Positions 37,320-46,155 of a stretch of 64,000 bases of DNA are shown one piece after another. The stretch's first letter is position 1. Every line of letters begins with the position of its first letter. This DNA comes from Streptomyces peucetius (GTDB lineage Bacteria > Actinomycetota > Actinomycetes > Streptomycetales > Streptomycetaceae), in NCBI RefSeq assembly GCF_025854275.1, contig NZ_CP107567.1:7006001-7070000 (forward strand). Reading direction: 5' to 3'. The notes under the pieces were generated by a model. It searched no databases. It was not told the DNA's origin and saw only the letters and a program-made list of their open reading frames with translations. The position numbers and the translations under genes are program-made.

Positions 37320-37715
37320 ATGCGATCACGTGAATACGACCTCGACTTCCGCGACCGGGCCGGACGGATACGCGCCTGGGGCGCCGGCCTGCTGTCCCTG
37401 GCGGCCGTCCTGTGGGCGTGGTGCGCCGTGTTGCTGCTCACCCCGTACACGGTCGACGAGGAGCCCGACGACCGCTACCCGGCGGAGTGCGAGTCACGGC
37501 TGTTCACCGACCGCGGGACGGCCAACGAGGGCCTGTACAGGAACGACCACTGCCAGAACGAACGCGACTGGCCCGAGGCCCTGGCCGTACTCGGACTGTC
37601 CGTACCGATCTCCGCCGCGGGCACGACGCTGCTCACGATCGGTGTCCTGAGCACGCGGATGAGCGCCCACGCCGAGGCGATGCGCGAACTGGACCGGCTC
37701 GCCGACTCCCGATAG
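37320..37715 (+). CDS. Small two-span membrane protein
   Basis: The 131-residue protein has two hydrophobic segments (GAGLLSLAAVLWAWCAVLLL and LAVLGLSVPISAAGTTLLTIGVL) separated by an acidic, cysteine-containing external loop (ECESRLF, NDHCQNE). The two cysteines may form a disulfide. ATG 37320 precedes the first span. No family recognised; no operon partner. Confidence 0.6.
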   Translation: MRSREYDLDFRDRAGRIRAWGAGLLSLAAVLWAWCAVLLLTPYTVDEEPDDRYPAECESRLFTDRGTANEGLYRNDHCQNERDWPEALAVLGLSVPISAAGTTLLTIGVLSTRMSAHAEAMRELDRLADSR

Positions 37716-37854
37716 CCGCAAAGCCGAGTACTTCTCACAGAGCTGCATCGAAGCTCTGGACCGCGCTCTGCGCGTCACTTCGCGGGTTCGATGGAGAACA
37801 CCTGGCCGCCTTTGTCGACACAGCGCCGCGCCATGACGACCTCGAACCGTCTTC

Positions 37855-38290
37855 GCCCTGGTGGCCCTGTTCTACGAACCGGATGTCGGCCGACTGCTGT
37901 TCGACGGCCGGCCGGCCACGGAGCCAAGCCGCGCCGAGTGCCGGGCGCGTAACGCCGTCGTCGACCAGAACACCCACGTCGTACAGGGCTCGCTGTGGGA
38001 CAACATCACCTACGCGGTGCCCGACGCGACCGAGACGGATGGCGGGTGGGTCGTCGAGCTCGCCCAGCTCGGAGAGCTGGTGGCACGGCTTCCGGGAGGG
38101 CTGGCCTGCCCGCTCAGCGAACGCGGGCGGAAGCCTGTCGGCGAGTGCTCCGTGCTGTTGATCGCCCACCGCCTCCCCAGGGTGCAGCACGCCGACAAGA
38201 TCGTCGCGATGGAGGACGGACGGGCCGTCGCCTGCGGACGTCACCAGGACCTGCTGTCGACGAGTCCGGCCAACCGGGGAACTGGCATCG
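37855..38290 (+). pseudogene. Remnant of an ABC transporter ATPase
   Basis: The frame encodes the middle and end of an exporter-type ABC domain: LFYEPDVGRLLFDGRPA, then VVDQNTHVVQGSLWDNITYAV (Q-loop region), and later CSVLLIAHRLPRVQHADKIV with the H-loop histidine. The Walker A part is absent, and the signature and Walker B have been deleted between RGRKPVGE and CSVLL. No ATPase could be made. It marks the left edge of a decayed region. Confidence 0.75.
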
Positions 38291-38440
38291 ACGCAGATGA
38301 TCCGGGGCTCCGGACCGGGCAGGAGGTTACGCCGGCCGGTGGGTTCCGCTGTTCGCCTCCGGGGCGGCCCCGCGCCGACACGGGCGCGGAAGATGACGTC
38401 CGGGAGAGGGGACAGCTTGTACGGCCCGGTCATCACCGAC

Positions 38441-39253
38441 TCAGCTCCCGGGGCGACACCGCCCCGCCGCCCGCACCCACCACCCGCGGCCGGAGCGAGC
38501 CCGCGTGTCCGGCGGCCCGGCGTACGCACGCAGGCCCTCCCGGCTTCCGGGGAGTCCCCACGTGCGGAGCATCTCCGGGAAGCCGGTCCACCGCCATGCG
38601 TCCTCCTCGACCGAGGCCAGGACCCGTACGAAACGTTGCTCACGAGGGTCCAGGTCCCCGAACACCGGCAGCACGCCGGGGCGTTCCGGCCCGAAGGCCA
38701 GACGCAGGCCGGCCCTGGCGACGGCGAAATGGGCGGGTACCGAAGCTGCCGCCAGGCCGTCCGTCACGGCGTCCAGCGTCTCGGTCGGGTACAAGTCGGT
38801 CAGCTCCGTGAGACAGGCCGTGGCATAGCCGCGCAGACCGCCCTCGTGGAACGGAACTCCCGGAGGGCCAGGCTCCGGAGGCTCCGCCTCGGCAGCCGCC
38901 AACTCGCCGAGCGCCACCGCGCCCACAGCGGTCTCGACGTCCATGCCGCGCACACGTACCAGTGCCGTCGCTGCCGCCCAGCGCACCGTCTGCTCCTCGG
39001 CCGCGAGGAACGGCTTCAGGCGGCCGGCGAGCGCGGCGTCGCCCAGCAGACCTGCCGCGACGAGCGCTGTGGCGGCCACAGCCGGTAGCGCCTCGTGATC
39101 GAGCAGCCGCAGGAGACCGGGCAGAGCGTGCGCGGCCTCCTCCGGGAACCAGGCGAGGAGGTGCGCCGCCGCGGCGCGCACCGACGGATCCCTGTCGTGC
39201 AGCAGCCCACACAGACCGGGCACCTCGCGCCGCACGGCGTCGTACGCCGGCAA
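38441..39253 (-). CDS. HEAT-repeat protein, 5' truncated
   Basis: The visible 270 codons contain HEAT repeats (VRREVPGLCGLLHDRDPSVR, AAAAHLLAWFPEEA, LLRLLDHEALPAVAATALVAAG). These form a helical solenoid used for protein binding. Coding sequence continues upstream in frame (about to 39345, reading RWRATFDLEGQLRSDEAEL) with no start codon, then meets an oppositely oriented, also 5'-truncated ComB fragment. The TTG at 39253 is only a nominal start. The gene has lost its beginning through a deletion or rearrangement. Confidence 0.6.
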   Translation of the reverse strand: MPAYDAVRREVPGLCGLLHDRDPSVRAAAAHLLAWFPEEAAHALPGLLRLLDHEALPAVAATALVAAGLLGDAALAGRLKPFLAAEEQTVRWAAATALVRVRGMDVETAVGAVALGELAAAEAEPPEPGPPGVPFHEGGLRGYATACLTELTDLYPTETLDAVTDGLAAASVPAHFAVARAGLRLAFGPERPGVLPVFGDLDPREQRFVRVLASVEEDAWRWTGFPEMLRTWGLPGSREGLRAYAGPPDTRARSGRGWWVRAAGRCRPGS

Positions 39254-39349
39254 CTCCGCTTCGTCCGACCGGAGTTGCCCCTCGAGGTCGAACGTGGCGC
39301 GCCACCTGTCGCGTGCTCGGTGCTCCTCTTCGTCGGGAGCCCGCGGCGG

Positions 39350-39783
39350 CAGGCGATTCGACGGTGGTGGCCAGCTGTCTGCGAAACGCCAGTGCTGTCG
39401 GACGATGGCTGGCCCGGCTCGGCTACGGGACCGCGGAACGTCCCGTCCTGGTGATCGCTGCTGGTGAGCGGTGGCCGGACGGAAGCCTGCGGCCTGCGCT
39501 TGAGGACTTGCTGGGTGCCGGGGCGATCATCGCCGAACTGGAGTCACGAGGAGCTGGCCCGCTGTCCTGCGAGGCGGCTGCCGCAAGGACTTGCTTCGCG
39601 CAGACCGCCGATGTCACGAGTGCCGTGGCTGCCTGTTCCTCGGGCATTGAACTGGCCCGGAGCGGGTTCGCCGACGACGTGGCCATCGCCACGGAGTTCG
39701 ACGCCAGCGTGACCGTGCCCGTCCTCACCGACGGAGCCTTCGACCACGGCACCGACGCCACGGCATCGATCCCGAACCCATGA
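39350..39783 (+). pseudogene. C-terminal half of a 2-phosphosulfolactate phosphatase (ComB)-like protein
   Basis: The segment reads STVVASCLRNASAVGRWL, then VLVIAAGERWPDGSLRPALED and LGAGAIIAELE, matching the C-terminal half of the ComB-type phosphatase family. The N-terminal half is absent: sequence before about 39350 is the reverse strand of the HEAT gene. There is no plausible start. Both genes appear to have lost their 5' ends at the same junction. Confidence 0.65.
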
Positions 39784-39828
39784 AGTTTCGGCAGCACCTT
39801 GCACGAGTTCGCCGGAACATGTGCGCTT

Positions 39829-39930
39829 TGGAGAAGGACTCGTTGGAGGCGATGGCGACACTGTTCTTCTCCTTGCGTTCGGTCAGGACCTGGAAGAGAA
39901 GTTCGGCGCCGCGGCGGCCGAGTTCCATGT
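39829..39930 (-). pseudogene. istB: IstB fragment flanking the group II intron
   Basis: Reading leftward, MELGRRGAELLFQVLTER and NSVAIASNESFS match the C-terminal third of IS21-family IstB ATPases. The reading frame breaks after about 34 codons. It is from a different IstB subfamily than the intact istB at 43.7 kb. It lies directly after the 3' end of the intron, so the intron probably inserted in an istB gene whose remainder has been lost. Confidence 0.6.
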
Positions 39931-39993
39931 GTTGGGTGGGGGACGGGACGCCGTGCACCGTTTCCGGTGTCGGTTTCCCCGTCCCCGCCCGCC

Positions 39994-40025
39994 GAACCGG
40001 ACGTGCTTGGCCGAGCATCCGGCTC
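39994..40025 (-). ncRNA. Group II intron domain V
   Basis: On the minus strand the 32-base element starts GAGCCGGATGCTCGG and ends CGTCCGGTTC. It folds as a stem GAGCCGGA/TCCGGTTC, a two-base bulge CG, and an upper stem TGCT/AGCA, the standard catalytic domain V. It lies 18 bases after the RT stop. Confidence 0.75.
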
Positions 40026-40043
40026 TCCACGTGATCCGACGTG

Positions 40044-41360
40044 TCAGGCGAGGTATTCGCTGACCTGGCCGACGAAGGCCACATCGTCGTGGTTCGTCCG
40101 GCGGAAGCGTGCTCCGTCGGGGTCGACCTCGTCGATGTTGTATGGCGTGCTGATCTGCGCTCCCCGGAACTGGTAGCGCTGGACCTTCGTCTTCGCCGGG
40201 TTGTAGAGGACGATCCCGCCCTCGGTGATGCGGTCGGCCCCGTAATAGCGGCGCCGCAGCTGTTTCCAGGTCAGGTGGGGATGCTTGTAGCGAATCCAGA
40301 GAAGCAGTCTCCACCACGCGTACCAGCCGAGGTAGGAGAACGTTCTCTTGGATGCGCCGTAGCGGAAGTAGGCAGCCCAGCCTCGAAGGACCGGGTTGAC
40401 CGTCCGCAGCACCTCCTCCAACGAGAGCGAGGTCGTGCTTCGCCCCGTCAGTTTCTTGATCTTGTGCATCACCGACGCCAAGGCGGGCTTGGACGGGATG
40501 GTGAGCACGACGCGACGGCCGTCGCCGAAGGGCCTTCGCTGGATGTGGAAGCCCAGGAAGACGAAGCCGTCGTCGATGTGGGTGATGTGGGTCTTCTCGA
40601 CCGAGAGGGTCATCTTCAGCTTGCGGGCCAGCAGTTCACCGATCTCCGTCTTGAGCGTTTCGGCTTCGGACTTGGTGCCGTGCACCAGCACGACGAAGTC
40701 GTCGGCGTATCGCACCAGACGGTAGTTCGGCAGCCCTTTGCGCCGTCGGGATTGCCGCCGTGCTCCGGGGTTCATCTCGGTGTTCCAGATCCGCGAGAAG
40801 TGCCGGTCCAGAACGGAGAGATAGATGTTGGCCAGCAGAGGGGAGGCGACTCCTCCTTGCGGAGTGCCCGTGAGGGTCTCCGCGAATCCACCGTGCAGCT
40901 CGACGACTCCGGCCCGCAGAAAAGCGCTGACCAGCCGCAGAACCTTGCGGTCCTTGATGCGCTCGGCCACCAGGTCCATCAGGACGTGATGGTCGACGTT
41001 GTCGAAGCAGGCCTTGATGTCGCCTTCGATGACCCAGTCGTAGGTCGACGGCTTGCGGGTGAAGTGGTGGATTTCGGCGATGGCATCCTGAGCCCGACGT
41101 CCGGGTCGATACCCGTAGCTGGACGGGTAGAAATCGGCCTCGAAAATCGGCTCCAGGACCAGCTTGAGGGCCATCTGCGCGATGCGGTCCCGCAGGGTCG
41201 GGATACCCAAGTAGCGGACTTTGCCGTTCTTCTTGGGAATCACTGCCTGCTTGACCGGCAGGGCAGTGAAGGACCCGTCCTTGAGTGAGGAGCGAAGCTC
41301 CTCCAGGAACGGAATCACTCCATGACGTTCCTCGACGTGGTAACGGGTGACCGCATCCAC
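40044..41360 (-). CDS. ltrA: Group II intron reverse transcriptase/maturase, N-terminally incomplete
   Basis: The 438-residue frame has RT motifs in order: IPKKNGKVRYLGIPTLRDR, PSSYGYRPGRRAQDAI, FDNVDHHVLMDL, GTPQGGVASPLLANIYL and the catalytic YADDFVVLVHG. The thumb/maturase domain (VLRGWAAYFRYGASKRTF) follows. The HNH endonuclease region typical of some intron proteins is not visible. The start is doubtful: GVDAVTRYHVEERHG is normally preceded by about 60-80 residues (RT0), which here lie in other frames or are missing. The nominal ATG at 41360 would give a protein lacking that part. Confidence 0.78.
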   Translation of the reverse strand: MDAVTRYHVEERHGVIPFLEELRSSLKDGSFTALPVKQAVIPKKNGKVRYLGIPTLRDRIAQMALKLVLEPIFEADFYPSSYGYRPGRRAQDAIAEIHHFTRKPSTYDWVIEGDIKACFDNVDHHVLMDLVAERIKDRKVLRLVSAFLRAGVVELHGGFAETLTGTPQGGVASPLLANIYLSVLDRHFSRIWNTEMNPGARRQSRRRKGLPNYRLVRYADDFVVLVHGTKSEAETLKTEIGELLARKLKMTLSVEKTHITHIDDGFVFLGFHIQRRPFGDGRRVVLTIPSKPALASVMHKIKKLTGRSTTSLSLEEVLRTVNPVLRGWAAYFRYGASKRTFSYLGWYAWWRLLLWIRYKHPHLTWKQLRRRYYGADRITEGGIVLYNPAKTKVQRYQFRGAQISTPYNIDEVDPDGARFRRTNHDDVAFVGQVSEYLA

Positions 41361-41664
41361 GCCTGCTGGTGAGGGCGGCTGCGGAGTTCTTCGGGCCCGG
41401 CGTCGGGGTCGGCTGCTTTGCGGGATATGCGGGTCTCGATGTCAAGCCACTGGTCGTAGTGAGCCGAGGCAGGGCTCGGTGTCATGCCGTCCACTCCGAT
41501 GCGATCGATGGTGAACTGGCCCCCGGCGAGGAGTTGGGGAGGTTGCTTCACAGCCCCACGAAGCGTTGTCAGTGGCCGGGGAGACACTGGTGCCATGAAG
41601 TCTTGCTCACCCACCGCAGCCAGTTCGTCCGAGAATTCCCTCACCTGGGTCGAGTCGATGGGCG

Positions 41665-41741
41665 TGTCGGCGGCCGTGGCAGAGTCCAGGTGTGCGGCCA
41701 GTTGAGTCCCGGCTGATGGCCACCAGAATTCCAGGTGGATG
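41665..41741 (+). repeat. Left terminal repeat array of the IS21 element
   Basis: Three tandem imperfect units of 22-24 bp, each starting GGCC and containing an AGANTCCAGGTG-like core, begin 7 bases from the left tip. They are the expected transposase binding sites. Confidence 0.8.
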
Positions 41742-41847
41742 GCCGTCCGGCCTGCGGTGTTCCTGATTGCTTCCGTAGACGAAGGAGACCCCTTCGTTCG
41801 GTTTGCTGGTGTATGCGAAGCATCAGCGAATCGGTCGAAGAGGTCCT

Positions 41848-43379
41848 GTGACGAAGTCTGACAGAGAGATCATGGAGATATTCGAGGCGTACGACCTGAC
41901 CGAGACGGTCTGGTCGGCAGCCGCCCTCACGGGGCACGACCCGAAGACGGTCAAGCGGTATGTCGAGGCCCGCGCCAGCGGGCGGAACCCGTACGAACGC
42001 GAGCCGCGGCCGAAGATGATCGACGCGTTCCTGGAGAAGATCGAGGAGTGGGTCGAGCAGTCGAAGGGGACGATCCGCGCCGATGTGGTCCACGACAAGC
42101 TGGTGAAGATGGGCTACCCGGGCAGCGCGCGCTCGACTCGGCGGGCGGTGAACGCGGCGAAGACCGCGTGGAAGGCCGGCAAGCGGCGGACCTACCGTCC
42201 GTGGATCCCCGAGCCCGGGTGGTGGCTGCAGTTCGACTGGGGCGAGGGCCCGAAGATCGGCGGGCGGCGGACCTGGTTGTTTTGCGCGTGGCTGTCCTGG
42301 TCCCGGTTCCGGGTGGTGATCCCGGTCTGGGACTGCACCTTGGGCACCCTGGTCGCCTGCCTGGACACCACGCTGCGGCGGATCGGCGGGGCGCCGACCT
42401 ACGTGCTGACCGACAATGCCAAGACGGTCACTGTCGAGCACATCGCCGGGATTCCGGTCCGGCACCCGCAGATGGTTGCCGCGGGCCGGCACTACGGCTG
42501 CCAGGTCGTCAGTTGCGTTCCCTATGACCCCGAGTCCAAGGGCGGCGCGGAGGCCACGGTCCGCATCGCGAAGGGCGACCTGGTCCCGACCGAGGCGAAC
42601 CTGCTGCCCGCCTACGACACCTTCGCCGAGCTCGCGGACGCCTGTCTGATCTGGTGCGACACGGTGAACACGCGTCGGCACCGGGCGACCGGGCAGATCC
42701 CGGCCGACCGGCTCGATATCGAACGCACCACGCTGCACGTCCTGCCCGCCGAGCCGCTGGCGCTCGCGCTTGGTGAGGAGCGGGTGGTCGGCACTGACCG
42801 CACCGTCAGCTTCAACTCCGTGCGCTACTCGACCCCGCCCGGCTACACCGGTGCCAGGGTCTGGTGCCGGGTCGTCGGCGACGAGCTGTCGATCACCGCC
42901 CGCACCAGCTCCGGTGACCTGTCGGAGATCTGGCGTCACCAGCTGTCCACGCCCGGCGTCCCGCAGATCATCGATGCGCACTACCCCGGCCACCCCGATG
43001 GCCGCTCGGTCCATCAGCCCAGGCTGCGACCGCGCTCGGAGGCGGAGGTCGCGTTCGTGGGCATCGGCCCGGGAGCCGGCCGCTGGCTGAAGGAGGCCGG
43101 TCCGCCGGTGCGTCCCGGATCCGCGCCAAGATGGCCCATGCCGTCGAGCTCGCCGTGGTCCTGGGCAACGACCGGGTCGACCAGGCCCTCGGGCTCGCGG
43201 CTGCGGCCGGGCGCTTCGCCGAGGACGACCTGGTCTCGATCCTGGAACACGTCGCGGCCAACAAGCACGTCGGCCAGGTCGTCCGCGCGGACGAGGCCCA
43301 CTCCGTCCAGAACGGCACCATCGCTTGGCAAGCCCTGGGGCGACAGCAGAGGGCGGCTGGGGAGTCGAGGGCCGACTGA
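41848..43379 (+). pseudogene. istA: IS21 transposase IstA, frameshifted
   Basis: The frame starts at GTG 41848 (TKSDREIMEIFEAYDL) with an HTH region (AALTGHDPKTVKRYVEA), followed by the DDE integrase core with WLQFDWGEGPKIGG, LTDNAKTVTV and DPESKGGAEATVRIAKGDL. Near 43105 the frame changes by one base: after RWLKEAGPPV the C-terminal part continues in another frame as KMAHAVELAVVLGNDRVDQA and ends at 43379. The original frame runs on as low-quality sequence into istB. A single missing base explains this. No convincing slippery site is present, so the transposase is probably dead. Confidence 0.78.
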
Positions 43380-43385
43380 CCGCAG

Positions 43386-43676
43386 TCAGTCGCCGATGAA
43401 CCACAGGTACAGGTGCAGCCCGCGTTCCACGACCTGGCACAGCTCGCGGGCCTGCACGACCCAGTCACCGCCCAAGTCGGCTGGAAGCCGGTCGAGTTCC
43501 GCCAGCAGCAGCGGCACTTGCCGCTGGTTGAAGACCGCATCCCCATACGGCGTCAGGGCCCAGAGCATCGGGAACTCCGCCGGGTCCAGATCCGCGAAGC
43601 CGGCCGTCCACTCCACACCGGCTTGGGCGCGAGCCACGACGTTCCTGCTGTCCCCACGCACCGCCATATTGATCAT
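43386..43676 (-). CDS. Passenger gene inside the IS21 element, small hypothetical protein
   Basis: The 96-residue product (MINMAVRGDSRNVVARAQAG; FPMLWALTPYGDAVFNQRQV; HLYLWFIGD at the end) has good codon bias and a compact globular look. It is encoded opposite to istA and istB, in the 346-bp gap between them. IS21 istA and istB normally abut or overlap, so this is an insertion. I do not recognise the family. Size, orphan character and mobile location are compatible with an immunity, antitoxin or anti-phage cargo protein, without direct evidence. Confidence 0.6.
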   Translation of the reverse strand: MINMAVRGDSRNVVARAQAGVEWTAGFADLDPAEFPMLWALTPYGDAVFNQRQVPLLLAELDRLPADLGGDWVVQARELCQVVERGLHLYLWFIGD

Positions 43677-43725
43677 CCGCCGAGCCTATCGGCGCCCACC
43701 GCGACCCACGAAGGAATTATCGACC

Positions 43726-44499
43726 GTGACGTTTCCCCAGGCTCCGGCCCTGCCCGAGGAGCTGGACAAGCTGATGCGCCGGATGCGCCTGCCCTACACG
43801 CGCAAAGCCGCACCCGATGTTCTGGCGACCGCCCGGGCCCAGCGGTGGGATCCCGCCGAAGTCCTGCGACTGCTGATCTCCGAGGAGGTCACCGGCCGCG
43901 ACGCGGCCACCCGGCGCCTCCGGCGCCACTCGGCGAACTTCCCCATCGGCAAGACCCTCGCGTCCTGGCGGGCCGAAGACTCCACCATCCCCGAACCTAC
44001 CCAGAACTCTCTGATCACCCTGGAGTGGATCGGCCGCGCGGAGAACCTGGTGATCGCCGGCCCGTCCGGGACCGGGAAGTCGCACTTCACCGAGGGGCTG
44101 GCCCAGGCCGCGATCGAGAAGGACCTGCGGGTCGCCTGGTTCACCCTGGAGACCCTCGCCGCCGCGATCGGCAAGTCGAAGGTCGACGGCTCGACCGCCC
44201 GCACGGTCGCCCGAATCTGCCGGGCCGATCTGATCGTGATCGACGACATCGGCCTGCTTCCGGTCGGCGAGGACGCCGCCGAGGCGTTCTACCGAATCAT
44301 CGACGCCGCCTACGAACGCCGCTCGATCGCGGTGACCAGCAACATCCGCCCCTCAGGGTTCGACACGATCATGCCCAAGACTCTCGCCGGGGCCAGCACC
44401 GACCGCCTCATGCACCACGCTCACCTGGTGACCACCACCGGCGACTCACACCGCCTCGCCGAGGCCCTCGCCGGCAAGGGCGTGGTCCTCTTGACCTAA
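43726..44499 (+). CDS. istB: IS21 helper ATPase IstB
   Basis: The 257-residue AAA+ protein has Walker A GPSGTGKSH, Walker B LIVIDDIGLLP and sensor region AVTSNIRPSGFD. It assists IstA in target DNA capture. GTG 43726 is preferred because the protein-like sequence TFPQAPALPEELDKLMRRMR begins there after GAAGGA. It appears intact although istA is frameshifted. Confidence 0.88.
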   Translation: MTFPQAPALPEELDKLMRRMRLPYTRKAAPDVLATARAQRWDPAEVLRLLISEEVTGRDAATRRLRRHSANFPIGKTLASWRAEDSTIPEPTQNSLITLEWIGRAENLVIAGPSGTGKSHFTEGLAQAAIEKDLRVAWFTLETLAAAIGKSKVDGSTARTVARICRADLIVIDDIGLLPVGEDAAEAFYRIIDAAYERRSIAVTSNIRPSGFDTIMPKTLAGASTDRLMHHAHLVTTTGDSHRLAEALAGKGVVLLT

Positions 44500-44523
44500 C
44501 CCCCCATCCCCAGGAACACCGCT

Positions 44524-44604
44524 GGCCACAGGCATGGATTTCTGACGGCCACCAGCCCGGACACCCGATGGCCGCCCACCTGGGCATCTCAATGGCCGTT
44601 GACA
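44524..44604 (-). repeat. Right terminal repeat array of the IS21 element
   Basis: Reading inward from the right tip, three imperfect units with GGCC at 44594, 44570, 44547 and 44524 mirror the left array. The distance from tip to first GGCC is 7 bases at both ends. Confidence 0.8.
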
Positions 44605-45160
44605 GGGCGGCCCTCTGATCGTCGTACCGGTTTCCGTATTGGACGGATGGCACGGTTGCACGGAGTCGGGTCTGGTCATTGGCGACGGGGACGTCCCGGA
44701 CGACTACGACCGCGCCTGCGAGGTGGACGGTCTCGCGGGAGTGATTGCCATCGGTGGAGGCGGCCCGCGAGGGCTTGTCCTGGCGGACGAGCCCGCCACC
44801 ACCTGCTATTTGCCGGAACCCCGAGTCTTCGTCCGCTGGCTCGGAGCCAACTCGGATGCCGATCTGATCGAAGCAGCCAGCGCCGTCCTCACCGACCCCA
44901 CGACCGAGTGGGAAGAGTGCGGTGTCTGGGAGACGGACGGGCCGGCAGTGCTCATGGACTCTGTCACCGCCGGGAACGAGCTGGACGTCGAGTACCCCAC
45001 CGGCGGCGGACTGCCGGAGCAGGCGCCCGTCGCGATACCACCCGGCCGCTGGACGGTCCGCGCCGTCCACACCTCGGCAAACGAGGAAACCTCGGTGGGT
45101 CTTGTTCAACTTCTTCCTGGTCACAGAGCCGATGACCTGGTCCCATCACTGGGAACATGA

Positions 45161-45622
45161 CGTCAGGAGGCTTCTCCCTCGAGTGGCTGAGGAGTCCGTC
45201 AAAGATCTGCTCGCGGGCCATCTGTCCCTTGGCCGCCCGCGTCGTCCCGCCGGCGTTCGAGCGTGGGCCGGAACTCCATCGTGGCGACGAAGAGCGTGCA
45301 GGGCTCGCCGAATGACTCGAGACGGCAGTTCATCTCGACCGGACGAGCGCAGCAGCCGTTTCCGAGCATCCGGCGGTGCATCATCCGGGCGGAGCTCGGC
45401 CATCTCCGAGCCTCGGCGTTCGCCGGTGGCTGCTGGGCGAGCGTAAACGGCCTGGCCACGACCACCCGCCACCACAACACCGCCCTGCACGCCACCACCC
45501 CCCTGGGCACCGGCCTCCTCAACACCGCCTCCTGACAGCAGTGGTGGGGAGTGTGGGCGCGACCGTGCTGCGACGGCAGTGCACCTCCGGGTCCGCCTGG
45601 GAGCCGATGCCGCCTTGGGGCG
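45161..45622. other. Gap with no supportable gene
   Basis: Open frames on both strands here are rich in Arg/Pro or short and lack domain-like sequence and ribosome sites. A minus-strand stretch near 45290-45360 reads FGEPCTLFVATMEFRPTLER and might be a gene scrap. Nothing convincing is present. Confidence 0.4.
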
Positions 45623-46135
45623 TCAGGAATGGCCCTCGCCCGCGTTGCTCGAGTGGTCTTCCGGCGCCCGTCCCGGTCCGCGGCGCCGCGCGAACCGGGC
45701 ACGAGCGGCCGCGTGTGCGTCGCGCAGAAGCCGCACAACGGTGTCCGTCGTCCGCTCACCGGGATTGACGACAGAGATCCAGCCGACAGCGCCGTACACC
45801 GGGTGCGGCATCACGGTGTCCGCTGCCGCGTAGTCGCGAGGGCGGCGGAGGCTGTGCGGCTCCTCGCCGGTGAGCTCCTGGAACGTCGCGCGGTCGAGGT
45901 GGATGTTGACACGCCGGCGGCCTGGAGGGTCGAGGTCGGAAGCGGTGTCGTCGGGGTAGTCCTTGGTGACGATCGTCGCGTAGGGCTGGGCGTTCGCAGG
46001 TGTCCGGCCGTCGGGGGCGTAGTAGAAGAACGCGTCCCCCCACGCGATCTCGGGGAAGTCGCTTCCCGGTTCGGGGAGAAGTACGAGCGCGCCGTCGAAT
46101 CCTCGTACGGTCGCGATGATCTGTTCCATACTCAT
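45623..46135 (-). CDS. DUF6194-family protein
   Basis: The 170-residue protein begins MSMEQIIATVRGFDGALVLL and contains WGDAFFYYAPDGRTP, QPYATIVTKDYPDD and VNIHLDRATFQELTGEEP, matching the DUF6194 group of actinobacterial proteins. Function is unknown; composition suggests a small soluble fold. It diverges from a MerR-type regulator with only 20 bp between nominal starts, so the regulator may control it. Confidence 0.75.
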   Translation of the reverse strand: MSMEQIIATVRGFDGALVLLPEPGSDFPEIAWGDAFFYYAPDGRTPANAQPYATIVTKDYPDDTASDLDPPGRRRVNIHLDRATFQELTGEEPHSLRRPRDYAAADTVMPHPVYGAVGWISVVNPGERTTDTVVRLLRDAHAAARARFARRRGPGRAPEDHSSNAGEGHS

Positions 46136-46155
46136 GGTTCAAGCATCACCTTCAA

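Larger units (their letters stand above)
39935..41580 (-). mobile_element. 5'-truncated group II intron
   Basis: The element contains a reverse transcriptase gene and, after it, a domain V-like hairpin and a probable domain VI. Bacterial group II introns normally carry 500-600 bases of domains I-III before the RT gene; only about 200 bases remain here before the imm21 start. The usual GUGYG 5' end was not found. The 3' boundary is put near 39935, where IstB coding sequence begins. The RT frame also lacks its normal N-terminus, so the element is probably immobile. The 5' boundary is approximate. Confidence 0.6.
41665..44604 (+). mobile_element. IS21-family insertion sequence, complete with target duplication
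   Basis: The ends are TGTCGGCGGCCGTGGC (left) and, reversed, TGTCAACGGCCATTGA (right). Direct repeats GGGCG flank it at 41660-41664 and 44605-44609, giving a 5-bp target duplication. Near each end, four GGCC tetrads recur every 22-24 bp (left 41672, 41696, 41718, 41741; right 44524, 44547, 44570, 44594), placed symmetrically from both tips, which are the tandem terminal repeats typical of IS21. Cargo is istA (frameshifted), a reverse-strand small gene, and istB. Confidence 0.9.
41595..45160 (+). pseudogene. Imm21-family immunity gene split by an IS21 element
   Basis: The first 70 bases (41595-41664; MKSCSPTAASSSENSLTWVE then SMG) lie left of the IS, and the rest (44610-45160; GPLIVVPVSVLDGWHGC onward) lies right of it. 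Removing the IS (41665-44604) and one copy of the 5-bp target duplication restores one uninterrupted frame of 207 codons including stop. The joined protein matches Imm21 immunity proteins (DYDRACEVD, LADEPATTCYLPE, GRWTVRAVHTSANEETSVG), which protect against polymorphic toxins. GGGGAG precedes ATG 41595. No matching toxin gene is nearby, so it was an orphan before disruption. Confidence 0.82.

Noticed and set aside
43095..43130. Programmed -1 frameshift in istA
   Set aside because: No slippery heptamer or clear downstream stimulatory structure; a simple one-base deletion is more likely.
45199..45760. Open frames in the gap after imm21
   Set aside because: Compositionally poor and overlapping in several frames; no ribosome site or domain.
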